From: Desulfosalsimonas propionicica
Lineage (GTDB): Bacteria > Desulfobacterota > Desulfobacteria > Desulfobacterales > Desulfosalsimonadaceae
Length of the DNA: 64,000 nt
Direction of reading: 5' to 3'
Assembly (NCBI RefSeq): GCF_013761005.1
Contig: NZ_JACDUS010000009.1
Span: forward strand, 62,001 to 126,000
Both the position numbers and the translations under genes were made by a program. The number at the start of each line of letters is the position of its first letter. Within the stretch, counting starts at the first letter, position 1. Positions 27,168-35,682 of this stretch are shown in pieces. Under the pieces are notes generated by a model. It searched no databases, was not told the origin of the DNA, and saw only the letters and a list, made by a program, of their open reading frames with translations.

Positions 27168-30100
27168 TTATCGTTGTTCTGCGGTTGTCCCGTTCCGACT
27201 CCCGGCAGATTGCTTGACCCGGAACAGCCGGTATACCGAAACAAAAAAGAAGGGTGCGTAAAACACCACAAACAGGGTGGCAGCGGAAATGCCGCCCAGC
27301 ACCCCGATGCTGATCGCATTCTGCGCCCCTGAGCCCGGACCGGAGGCAAAGGCAAGCGGCATGACACCCAGGATAAAGGTGAACGACGTCATCAATATGG
27401 GGCGCAGCCGCTGCTTTGCAGCATGGAATGCGGCATCATAGGCGCTCATGCCATCTTCGAAATTGTTTTTTGCAAATTCGACAATCAAAATCGCATTTTT
27501 TGCCGCCAGCCCGATGGTCATCAGCAGGCCTACCTGAAAATAGACGTCATTGGCCTGGGAACTGAGCCAGGTGCTCAAAAGCGCCCCAAATATGCCGAAA
27601 GGCACGATCAGTATAATGGCCAGCGGAATGGCCCAGCTCTCATAGAGTGCGGCCAGTGCCAGAAAGACCGCAACCACGGAGATGGCATAGAGCAAAGGGG
27701 CCTGGCTGCCGGCCTGCCGCTCCTCGTAGGAAAGACCCGTCCATTCGATCCCGATGCCCTGGGGCAGGCTTTTTGCAAGCTCTGCGACCTCCTCCAGCGC
27801 TTGCCCGGAACTGACGCCCCCGGCTGCCGACCCCTGGATTTCAAGCGAGGAGGAACCATTAAACCGGGTCAATTGCGGTGAGCCATGGGTCCAGCCGCCG
27901 GAGCCGAACTCCGCAAGCGGCACCATACCGCCGGATTCGTTTCGAACATACCAGCGGCCAATATCGTCAGGCATCATACGGTAAGGGGCATCGGCCTGCA
28001 CATAGACCCTTTTGACCCGGCCCTTTTCCAGAAAGTCGTTTACATATGTCCCGCCCAGGGCGGTGCTCAGTGTCTGATTGACGGTGGAAATCGGCACGCC
28101 CATGACCCGCGCCTTTAGAGCATCGATGCGCAGATTGTACTGCGGGGTGTCGCTCAACCCGTTATAGCGGACCTGCGTCAGAAGGGGGCTGCTGTTTGCC
28201 TTTCCCAGCACTTGATTCATGGCATCGGACAGGGCCTCATTGCCGAGGCCCGCCCGGTCCACCAGCTGGAATTCGAACCCGCTGGCGTTGCCCAGGGCGG
28301 ATACCGGCGGCGGGACAATGGGGATGATAAACGCGTCGCGCACCCCGGAAAGCTGCTGCCGGGCCTTTTGCTGAATCCTGAAAACAGAGTTTTCCTCGCC
28401 CCTCTGCTCCCAGTCCTTGAGTGCGATAAACGCCGCGCCCACATTCTGGCCCCTGCCGGCAAAACTGAACCCGGCCGCGGCAAAAATCCCGTCCACGGCT
28501 CCGCCGACCTTGTCGAGATAAAAATCCTCGATTTTTTTGATTTTTTCAAGTGTCCGCTCCAATGTCGCGCTCGGCGGCCCGTCGAGCATAACAAACATCC
28601 GGCCCTGATCCTCGTCAGGCAGAAAAGATGTCGGAATCCGGAAAAAAAGCACCGCGCTTGCCGCCGCCAGAACAATAAAGACAAGGGGCAGAACAATGCG
28701 GCTTTTCATTAATTTGTGCAAAACCCGCGCATGCCCGTTTTGCACTTTCTCATACCCGCGGTTGAACAAACCGAACGGCCCGGTGCGTTTGCGGCTCCTG
28801 CCGGGCCTCAGGACCATGGCACAGAGCGACGGTGAGAGGCTCAGCGCAATAAACAGTGAAATGGCCATGGCTGCGGCCATGGTGATGGAAAACTGCCGGT
28901 AGATGGCGCCCGTGGCCCCCTGAAAGAAGCTCATGGGCAGAAAAACCGCCCAGAGTACGGTGGTCGTGCCCACAAGCGCACCCGAAATCTCCCGCATGGA
29001 GAGAAACGCGGCCTGCCTGGATGTGAGGGTCTTGTCCTCTTCCAGCTTGCGCTGGACGTTTTCCGTGACCACAATGGCGTCATCAACCAGCATACCGATG
29101 GTCAGAACAAGTGCAAACAGCGTCAGCAGGTTGATGGAATAGCCGAGCGCCGATAAACAGGCGAAAGTCCCCAGAAGCACCACCGGGATGGCCACCGCGG
29201 GGATGAATGTGGCCCGCACGGTTTGAAGGAATATGAAAATCACCAGCACAACCATGCCGATGGCCAGGCCCAACGTTTTTAATACCTCGGTGATTGAAGC
29301 CCGGATAAAGGGGGAAATATCGACAGGATAGGCGGTTGCGATGCCTTTGGGAAAAATCGGTCGAAACTCTTCCACCCGGTCCTTGAGTGCCTGTATGGTT
29401 TCCAGGGCATTGGCGCCGGGGGCCAGCTGGATGGCAATGCCGGCGGCGGGATTCCGTTTGTACCGGCCGATAATGCTGTAGCTTTCCGCGCCGATCTCGA
29501 TGCGGGCCACATCACCGAGGGTGACCCTGGATCCATCCGGGGCAACTGTAAGCAGAATCCGGGCAAACTCTTCGGGCGTCTCCAGAAGGGACTGGGCGGT
29601 GATGGTCGCATTGATCTGCTGGCCCTCAACACTCGGTGCACCCCCGATCTCGCCGGTGGCCAGCTGCACATTTTGCTCCTGTATAGCGCCGATCACATCC
29701 AGGGCCGTAATTTTGTAGTTGTACATGGCCGATGGATCGAGCCACACCCGCATGGCATGCTCCGGGCCGAAGGCATTGATCTCGCCGACCCCGTCGACCC
29801 GGCTCAACGGTTCCACCAGATTGGAGGCGATGAAATCGGAAATATCATTTCGGTCAAGCGTGCCGTCTTCCGCGTAAAACCCGACGATCAGCGCGTAACT
29901 GCTGCCGGATTTGCGAACCGAGATGCCCTGCTGCTGAACGATTGAAGGCAGCGAGGCCTGGGCCTGGGAGACTTTGTTCTGGGTCTGCACCTGGGCGATA
30001 TCCGGATCCGTGCCCGGCTCAAAGGTCAGGGTGATGCTCGCCCGCCCGGCAGAGGAACTCGTGGCCTGAATATAGCGCAGGTTGTCGATTCCCGTAAGAT

Positions 30101-30305
30101 TCTGTTCGATCACCTGCGTGACGGTATTTTCGAGCGTTTCGGCCGATGCGCCCGGATAGTTTGCCGAAACCACGATTTTCGGGGCGGCGATCGTTGGATA
30201 CTGCTCCACCGGCAGAATAAAAATGGAAAGCGCCCCCGCCCCCATGATGGCAAGAGCGATGACCCACGCAAAAATCGGCCGGTTGATGAAAAACCTCGAC
30301 AGCAT
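27168..30305 (-). CDS. RND multidrug efflux permease (HAE1/AcrB type)
   Basis: A 1045-residue inner-membrane proton antiporter of the hydrophobe/amphiphile RND family. It begins MLSRFFINRPIFAWVIALAIMGAGALSIFILPVEQYP, the family start, and has twelve expected membrane segments and two periplasmic loops. The proton-relay aspartates lie in LVDDAIVVTENVQR (TM4), and the repeat of the fold begins again near residue 540. It exports hydrophobic toxic compounds through a tripartite pump. It starts three bases after the stop of the adaptor gene. No outer-membrane TolC/OprM gene is in the window, so the channel must be encoded elsewhere. Confidence 0.95.
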   Translation of the reverse strand: MLSRFFINRPIFAWVIALAIMGAGALSIFILPVEQYPTIAAPKIVVSANYPGASAETLENTVTQVIEQNLTGIDNLRYIQATSSSAGRASITLTFEPGTDPDIAQVQTQNKVSQAQASLPSIVQQQGISVRKSGSSYALIVGFYAEDGTLDRNDISDFIASNLVEPLSRVDGVGEINAFGPEHAMRVWLDPSAMYNYKITALDVIGAIQEQNVQLATGEIGGAPSVEGQQINATITAQSLLETPEEFARILLTVAPDGSRVTLGDVARIEIGAESYSIIGRYKRNPAAGIAIQLAPGANALETIQALKDRVEEFRPIFPKGIATAYPVDISPFIRASITEVLKTLGLAIGMVVLVIFIFLQTVRATFIPAVAIPVVLLGTFACLSALGYSINLLTLFALVLTIGMLVDDAIVVTENVQRKLEEDKTLTSRQAAFLSMREISGALVGTTTVLWAVFLPMSFFQGATGAIYRQFSITMAAAMAISLFIALSLSPSLCAMVLRPGRSRKRTGPFGLFNRGYEKVQNGHARVLHKLMKSRIVLPLVFIVLAAASAVLFFRIPTSFLPDEDQGRMFVMLDGPPSATLERTLEKIKKIEDFYLDKVGGAVDGIFAAAGFSFAGRGQNVGAAFIALKDWEQRGEENSVFRIQQKARQQLSGVRDAFIIPIVPPPVSALGNASGFEFQLVDRAGLGNEALSDAMNQVLGKANSSPLLTQVRYNGLSDTPQYNLRIDALKARVMGVPISTVNQTLSTALGGTYVNDFLEKGRVKRVYVQADAPYRMMPDDIGRWYVRNESGGMVPLAEFGSGGWTHGSPQLTRFNGSSSLEIQGSAAGGVSSGQALEEVAELAKSLPQGIGIEWTGLSYEERQAGSQAPLLYAISVVAVFLALAALYESWAIPLAIILIVPFGIFGALLSTWLSSQANDVYFQVGLLMTIGLAAKNAILIVEFAKNNFEDGMSAYDAAFHAAKQRLRPILMTSFTFILGVMPLAFASGPGSGAQNAISIGVLGGISAATLFVVFYAPFFFVSVYRLFRVKQSAGSRNGTTAEQR

Positions 30306-30308
30306 TGC

Positions 30309-31541
30309 CTATGACCTATTTTTGCCCGAGGGACCGGTTTTCCCGGCGCCCTCCGGATCCGGATTATTGCCCGGGTCTTTTTTTTCTTCAAGCGCTATGG
30401 GCTCTACCACCGTTGCCTGGCGCAGCATCATTGTCCCCTCCACGATCACCCTGTCGCCGGCCTCAAGGCCTTCACGGATCACCCAGTTGTTTTTGCAGGC
30501 AGCGCCGGTTTTCACGCCGCGCTTTTCCGCCTGGTCGCCTTCGCCGATCACCCAAACGGAATTTGTGCCGTCTGGTTCGATGATCACGCTTTTCTGGGGG
30601 ACAATAATGGCCTCCATGGCCCCGGCCAACTCCAGGGAGGCCCGCACGAACATGCCCGGCAGCAGTTCAGTGTCCGGATTGGGAATCACCGATCGCAGGC
30701 GGATGGTTCCGGTCTGCGGGTCGACAAAAAGATCAGCAGCATCGAGTGCGCCGGCATGGGGATAGGGTTCTTCTGAACTGCCGGGCAACAAAGACACGCG
30801 ATATTCGGTTTCAGGCTTTCCCTTCATCCGGTCGGCCATGATGCGCTGCTGCACTTGCCGGGCTTCTGAGGCCGATTGGGACAGGTCGACATAGACCGGG
30901 TCCAGCTGCCGGATCGTTGCAAGAGCGGCCTGCTGCCCGGCGGTGACCAGCGCCCCCCCGGTTACGGCCGACGGCCCGATATAGCCGCTGATCGGGGCGT
31001 AGACCTTTGTGTAGTCGAGATTGATTTTTGCGGTCCGCACTGCGGCTTGGGCCAGCGCGACTGCCGCCCTGGCCTGCTCCAGATCGGCCATGGCGTTGTC
31101 GTAGGCCTGCTCGCTGATCTCTTTGGCGCCGATCAGGCGTTCGTAGCGGCCGGCCAGGGCGGCCGCGTTTTTCAGCTTTGCCCTGGCATCCTGCAGCCCG
31201 GCCTGGGCACTCTGCAAGTCGGCCTCATAGCGGGCCGGATCGATCTGGTAGAGCTGCCGGCCTTTTTCGACAAAGCTGCCTTCCCTGAATAGCCGGGATT
31301 CGATGATGCCGCCTACCTGGGGCCTGATCTCGGCTATACGATACGCTTTTACCCGGCCGGGCAGTTCATTGGACAGCGTGATCTGCTGCGGCTTCACCGT
31401 GATGTATCCCACCTCGGGCGGGGCTGCGGCGGCTTCTGATTCAGGACCGCCGCCTTTCTGGTCTTCGGGATTCTGATCGGCACAAGCCAAAAACGGGATG
31501 ACGCATGCCAGAATGAATAACACGCTCAGATAAAATCTCAT
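30309..31541 (-). CDS. RND efflux periplasmic adaptor lipoprotein (AcrA type)
   Basis: A 410-residue membrane-fusion protein for the RND pump. The N-terminus is a lipoprotein signal ending in the lipobox FLAC (cysteine near residue 20), so the mature protein is tethered to the inner membrane. The barrel-sandwich and hairpin pattern is clear (GRVKAYRIAEIRPQVGGIIESRLFREGSFVEKGRQLYQIDP, then a coiled-coil hairpin to about residue 180, and LDYTKVYAPISGYIG). The C-terminal tail is charged and Pro/Gly-rich. The ATG at 31541 sits directly before the signal peptide; longer in-frame starts are not credible. It is co-transcribed with the permease. Confidence 0.93.
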   Translation of the reverse strand: MRFYLSVLFILACVIPFLACADQNPEDQKGGGPESEAAAAPPEVGYITVKPQQITLSNELPGRVKAYRIAEIRPQVGGIIESRLFREGSFVEKGRQLYQIDPARYEADLQSAQAGLQDARAKLKNAAALAGRYERLIGAKEISEQAYDNAMADLEQARAAVALAQAAVRTAKINLDYTKVYAPISGYIGPSAVTGGALVTAGQQAALATIRQLDPVYVDLSQSASEARQVQQRIMADRMKGKPETEYRVSLLPGSSEEPYPHAGALDAADLFVDPQTGTIRLRSVIPNPDTELLPGMFVRASLELAGAMEAIIVPQKSVIIEPDGTNSVWVIGEGDQAEKRGVKTGAACKNNWVIREGLEAGDRVIVEGTMMLRQATVVEPIALEEKKDPGNNPDPEGAGKTGPSGKNRS

Positions 31542-31872
31542 TTCAAAACCTTGTAACATTCGGACTGCAGCCAAAAGTTCCCCCTCATGAACCGGTTTTT
31601 CGGCAACGCCCCGTATGCGATTGGTCAACCGCCAACAGGTTGATAAGGGTCTCCGGTTCCGGCTATTTCTGAAGGGTTTCGCTTTCAAAACGTTTAACTG
31701 TGATGTATACCATGAAATTCAATTAACCGGACCGGAAAAATTCAGTGATCCGGGCAAAAAATGCGGTTTTCCATTGGCCCGGTGCCGGGGATATAAAATT
31801 CCAGCCCCCGGCTTGACCGATGCTGCGGGGCCTGCTAAGAAAAAACCAACCTTTGGAAAAAACCAGGACATC

Positions 31873-32667
31873 ATGGATCCGCACCCTTTTTTGGAAAATA
31901 TCGCCATTGTTTTAAACCGGCCCAGGTATCCGGAAAACATCGGGGCCGCGGCCCGGGCCATGTGCAACATGGGCCTGGGCCGCCTGATCGTGGTCAGCCC
32001 GGAAAACTTTGACACCAGCCGGATTCTCACCCTGGCCACGCACGCGGCCGCAGACCTGGCAAACGGCATCGAAGTTTTTGATGATCTACAGACCGCGCTT
32101 GGCGGCTTCAGCTACGTGGCCGGCACTACCGCCCGGCTCGGGGGGCGGCGGCAGGTCCTTTCCTCCCCGGAAAAAACAGCTGCAAAACTGATTTCCATCA
32201 GCGCACAAAACAAGGCGGCTGTTTTGTTCGGCCCGGAGGACCGGGGCCTGACCAATGCCGAACTGCAATTCTGCCACAGCCTTGTCCATATTCCCACTGC
32301 CCGGTTTTCCTCCATCAACCTGGCCCACTCAGTGACCATTATCTGCTATGAACTGTTTAAGGCCACCCTTGCCCCGCCAAAGGCCTTTTCCCCGAAACTG
32401 GCCGACCGCAGACAGCTTGATGCCATGTACGCCCAGTTAACCGAAACCCTGGTGCGCATCAACTATCTTCAGCCTGAAAACCCGGATCACTGGATGGACC
32501 GGTTCCGGCGATTTTTCTCCCGCCTGCCCCTGCGCGCAGGGGAGGTAAGCCTGATCCGGGGCATCTGCCGGCAGATCAACTGGTATGCAGGCAAATGCTA
32601 CAGGGACGGGCAAAACCGCAAGCCCCCGGATCCGGCCTTGGGCCTTGATAATGCCGACGATGGCTAA
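31873..32667 (+). CDS. trmJ: tRNA (cytidine/uridine-2'-O-)-methyltransferase TrmJ
   Basis: A 264-residue SPOUT methyltransferase that modifies the ribose at position 32 of tRNA. FLENIAIVLNRPRYPENIGAAARAMCNMG carries the conserved Asn and Glu-Asn-Ile-Gly-Ala-Ala-Ala-Arg catalytic motif 1; LLFGPEDRGLTNAEL-type and IPTARFSSINLAHSVTIICYELF contain motifs 2 and 3 of the trefoil knot. The C-terminal 100 residues are the TrmJ-specific dimerisation extension (DRFRRFFSRLPL). The ATG at 31873 is chosen because the upstream in-frame sequence (from 31615) shows no family similarity. It is divergent from the RND operon. Confidence 0.93.
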   Translation: MDPHPFLENIAIVLNRPRYPENIGAAARAMCNMGLGRLIVVSPENFDTSRILTLATHAAADLANGIEVFDDLQTALGGFSYVAGTTARLGGRRQVLSSPEKTAAKLISISAQNKAAVLFGPEDRGLTNAELQFCHSLVHIPTARFSSINLAHSVTIICYELFKATLAPPKAFSPKLADRRQLDAMYAQLTETLVRINYLQPENPDHWMDRFRRFFSRLPLRAGEVSLIRGICRQINWYAGKCYRDGQNRKPPDPALGLDNADDG

Positions 32668-32852
32668 ACCCTGGCCTGTCGATTTACAGCCCGGCCATCT
32701 GCATGAATTGCTTGACATCTTCCGGATTTCCCATAAAAATAGAATAAGAAACCAATTCTGCCTTTTTCCGATCCTTTGACGGTTTCGTAAAAGTCAGTTT
32801 TTAGATGGTGCCATCATCCTTTAACCAGCCTGAATTATAAGGAGGTTTTCTC
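32668..32852. other. Intergenic region before AOR with repeat fragment
   Basis: A 185-bp region between trmJ and AOR. At 32778-32814 it contains CGTAAAAGTCAGTTTTTAGATGGTG, close to the left flank of the inverted-repeat element at 6970-6990 (GTAAAAAGTCGGTTTTCAGATGGCG), so it is probably a truncated remnant. A strong ribosome site (AAGGAGG) precedes the AOR start. No riboswitch was recognised. Confidence 0.5.
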
Positions 32853-34589
32853 ATGGACAAAATTCTCCGCATCCAGATGGGTCCGGACCATCCCCCCAAA
32901 GCTGTCACAGAACCCATCGGCGATTACGCCGGTTCCGGCGGCCGGGGCATGACATCGGCCGTGGTGGCCAAAGAAGTCCCGCCCCTGTGCCATCCCCTGG
33001 GCGCTGAAAACAAGCTGGTCATTGCTCCCGGCCTGCTCAGCGGAAGCGCTGCCGCCATGTCCGGCCGGATTTCCGTTGGGTGCAAAAGCCCGCTGACCGG
33101 CGGCATCAAGGAGGCCAATTCCGGCGGCCAGGCCGCCCAGGTGCTGGGCCGGCTCGGATATGCGGCCATTGTCCTGGAGGGAAAACCCGCAGAGGACAAA
33201 CTCTATAAGCTTGTGGTCAACAAAGACGGCGTGGAAATCCTGCCGGCAGATGATCTGAAAATGCTCGGCAATTACGATGCTGTGGAAAAACTCACCGCAG
33301 AGTACGGCGACAAGATCTGCTGTCTTTCCATCGGCCAGGCAGGCGAGATGAAGCTGGGGGCCGCCACAGTGGCGTGCACGGACATGGAACTGCGTCCCTC
33401 CCGGCATGCCGGCCGCGGCGGGGTCGGCGCGGTGATGGGCAGCAAGGGGATCAAGGCTATCGTACTGGATGACTCGGGCCTGTCCATGCGTTCGCCTATG
33501 GATTCAGACAAGTTCAAGGAAGCCAACAAGGCTTTTGTGGCCGGCTTAAAGAAGCATCCGGTCACGGGCCAGGGCCTGCCCGCTTACGGCACAAACGTGC
33601 TGACCAACGTGGTCAACGAGGCAGGGGGGTATCCCACTTATAATTTTAAAACCGGCCGGTTTGACAAGGCTGCGGCCATCAGCGGCGAAACCCAGGCAGA
33701 AACCGAAACCGCCCGGGGCGGCCAGGCCACCCACGGCTGTCACCGGGGATGCGTGATCCGCTGCTCCGGCACTTATATGGACAAAGACGGTCATTACCTG
33801 ACCAAGCAGCCCGAGTATGAAACCGTGTGGGCCCACGGCGGCAACTGCGGCATTGACGACCTGGATTCCATCGCCATGCTCGACCGGCTGGACGACGATT
33901 TTGGACTCGACACCATCGAAATGGGCGCCACCATCGGCGTGGCCATGGACGCGGGCCTGGCGGAATTCGGAGATGCCGCCAAAGCCATCGAACTGGTCAA
34001 AGAAGTGGGCAAGGGCACGCCCCTGGGCCGGATCCTGGGCTCGGGCGCGGGCGTGACCGGCAAGGTCTTTGGCGTGGAACGGGTGCCTGTGGTCAAAAAC
34101 CAGTCCATGCCCGCATATGACCCCCGGGCCGTTCAGGGAATGGGGGTTACCTATGCCACCTCCACCATGGGCGCAGACCACACGGCCGGATACGCTGTGA
34201 CCGCCAATATCATGGGCGTGGGCGGAAGCGTGGACGCCCTGAAGCCCGAAGGCCAGATCGAGCTTTCGCGCAATCTCCAGATTGCCACCGCAGCCATTGA
34301 CTCAACAGGCATGTGCCTGTTTATTGCATTTGCCATCCTGGACCAGGAGGAAACCTTTCAGGCCCTGATTGACATGATCAACGCTTTTCACGGCCTGAAC
34401 TTCACAGGCGATGATGTCACGGAGATGGGCAAAAAAATCCTGAAAATGGAGCGGGACTTTAACGAGCGCGCAGGCTTTGGTCCCAAAGACGACCGGCTGC
34501 CGGCTTACTTCCGCCAGGAAGCACTGGCGCCCCACAACATCACCTTCCAGGTCAATGACGCGGATCTGGACACGATGTTTGACTTCTGA
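32853..34589 (+). CDS. aor: Aldehyde ferredoxin oxidoreductase (tungsten type)
   Basis: A 578-residue tungstopterin enzyme that interconverts aldehydes and carboxylates with ferredoxin. The [4Fe-4S] ligands would be Cys296, Cys300 and Cys304 (HGCHRGCVIRCSG) and Cys488 (DSTGMCLF). The pterin-binding part shows RPSRHAGRGGVGAVMGSKGIKAIV near 182-203. It is slightly shorter than archaeal AOR (about 605 residues), and the N-terminus MDKILRIQMG lacks the usual GYxGK start. AAGGAGG lies eight bases before the ATG. A terminator follows the stop. Genes nearby encode a MoaD-like and a ThiF/MoeB-like protein, consistent with pterin cofactor supply. Confidence 0.93.
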   Translation: MDKILRIQMGPDHPPKAVTEPIGDYAGSGGRGMTSAVVAKEVPPLCHPLGAENKLVIAPGLLSGSAAAMSGRISVGCKSPLTGGIKEANSGGQAAQVLGRLGYAAIVLEGKPAEDKLYKLVVNKDGVEILPADDLKMLGNYDAVEKLTAEYGDKICCLSIGQAGEMKLGAATVACTDMELRPSRHAGRGGVGAVMGSKGIKAIVLDDSGLSMRSPMDSDKFKEANKAFVAGLKKHPVTGQGLPAYGTNVLTNVVNEAGGYPTYNFKTGRFDKAAAISGETQAETETARGGQATHGCHRGCVIRCSGTYMDKDGHYLTKQPEYETVWAHGGNCGIDDLDSIAMLDRLDDDFGLDTIEMGATIGVAMDAGLAEFGDAAKAIELVKEVGKGTPLGRILGSGAGVTGKVFGVERVPVVKNQSMPAYDPRAVQGMGVTYATSTMGADHTAGYAVTANIMGVGGSVDALKPEGQIELSRNLQIATAAIDSTGMCLFIAFAILDQEETFQALIDMINAFHGLNFTGDDVTEMGKKILKMERDFNERAGFGPKDDRLPAYFRQEALAPHNITFQVNDADLDTMFDF

Positions 34590-34619
34590 TTTCAGTACCG
34601 TGTGAAAACCGACACAACA

Positions 34620-34661
34620 CGCCCCGGACGAAAAACCACCTGTTTTCTCCGGGGCGCTTTT
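34620..34661 (+). terminator. Rho-independent terminator after AOR
   Basis: A 9-bp GC-rich stem, CGCCCCGGA (34620-34628) with TCCGGGGCG (34648-34656), followed by CTTTTG. It lies 31 bp after the AOR stop codon, so the next gene probably has its own promoter. Confidence 0.8.
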
Positions 34662-34727
34662 GTTGATAAGCCTGTAAAAAGTTTTTTTACGATTCCACCT
34701 TTGTTGAAAAAGGATCAGATTGCGCTT

Positions 34728-35360
34728 ATGACATCCATTGCTGAGCCGTCCGTGGAAATGGCCATCATCGTGGCTCAAAGCCGACTTTCGCTTATCCGGC
34801 TTGTTTTCGGCTACGGCATCCAATTTGAGACACCGGCCGGCACGCGGGTCAGCGATTTTTTGCAGCAGGCCCTGTGCACGGATGCCGGCTACATTCAAAA
34901 CCGAATCCAGACCTTGTTCATGGACGGCCGGGCCGTGGACAGCCCGGAATCCGAAGAGATTCAAAACACCTGCACCCTTGCGGTATCAGCGGCCATGCCC
35001 GGGGTGTTCGGGGCTGCCTTCCGCAAGCAGGGCACATACAGCGGCCTGCGGCGCCATTGCAGCGAAATCCGGCAAAATAAGAACAGGGTTAAACAGGGCA
35101 GAATTGTTGCCGTCACGGTCAAATGCTTCAACCAGGTGGCCGCAGACCTGGGAAATCAACTGCTGGAAACGGGCGTGGTCATGGAGATCAAGGATTTCCT
35201 GGACTTCTGGACACGCCAGGGATCCATACTTGAAAAAGACAACCCTGAGGTGCAGATCAATCACACAAAGATTCATGCCGGAGATGTGGCAGCAACCCTT
35301 AGCCAGAAAACCGGCACCATGCGCATTCAAATCCATGCCGCAGACGCACAGGGGCGGTGA
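34728..35360 (+). CDS. Uncharacterised conserved-looking protein
   Basis: I do not recognise this protein of about 210 residues. It has no signal peptide, membrane segment, metal-binding cysteine pair or known motif. A short helical start (MTSIAEPSVEMAIIVAQSRLS) is followed by a mixed alpha/beta part (YIQNRIQTLFMDGRAVDSPE), a Gly/Ala-rich stretch (AVSAAMPGVFGAAFRKQGTYSG), and a basic C-terminal half. The frame stays open 42 codons further upstream, but that part overlaps the AOR terminator, so the ATG at 34728 is preferred although its ribosome site is weak (AGGA about 12 bases away). It sits between AOR and the convergent moaD-like gene, which suggests a link to the pterin or aldehyde theme. 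That link is inference. Confidence 0.6.
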   Translation: MTSIAEPSVEMAIIVAQSRLSLIRLVFGYGIQFETPAGTRVSDFLQQALCTDAGYIQNRIQTLFMDGRAVDSPESEEIQNTCTLAVSAAMPGVFGAAFRKQGTYSGLRRHCSEIRQNKNRVKQGRIVAVTVKCFNQVAADLGNQLLETGVVMEIKDFLDFWTRQGSILEKDNPEVQINHTKIHAGDVAATLSQKTGTMRIQIHAADAQGR

Positions 35361-35392
35361 TAAGCAAAAAAACCGGCCGCCGGGGAATGGGG

Positions 35393-35635
35393 CTAACCGC
35401 CGCCCACGGGCGGAAACATGCCCACCCGGTCGCCTTCTGAAACAACCGCATCCAGGTTCTTGCGCACGCCGTTGACAAACACGAGCTTGACCTCTTTTTC
35501 GGGGACCTCAAAAGTTTTCAGTAAATCCCGGGCCGTTGTACCGGGCGAAACCGAAACAATGGTCTTTTTTTCCGCCCGGGCATCTTCGGGCAGGTATCGG
35601 GCCAGTGAGGCATACAGGTAAAAATCAACATTCAT
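35393..35635 (-). CDS. MoaD/ThiS-family small sulfur-carrier protein
   Basis: An 80-residue ubiquitin-like sulfur carrier. It starts MNVDFYLYASLARYLP, with the beta-grasp pattern, carries PGTTARDLLKTFEVPEKEVKLVFVNG, and ends in the essential Gly-Gly tail (FPPVGGG) that is adenylated and thiocarboxylated by a MoeB/ThiF enzyme. The MoaD role (molybdopterin synthase small subunit, for Mo- or W-pterin) fits the AOR nearby; ThiS or another pathway cannot be excluded. It is transcribed divergently from the ThiF-like gene 47 bp away and converges on the uncharacterised gene downstream of AOR. Confidence 0.9.
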   Translation of the reverse strand: MNVDFYLYASLARYLPEDARAEKKTIVSVSPGTTARDLLKTFEVPEKEVKLVFVNGVRKNLDAVVSEGDRVGMFPPVGGG

Positions 35636-35682
35636 TTTCCATCCCCGCGCTGGTTAAGGGATTTTCACACAAAGGCGTTCAT

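Noticed and set aside
28212-28712. 166-codon open frame on the plus strand inside the RND permease
   Set aside because: Antisense shadow with no initiation signal; the permease is intact across it.
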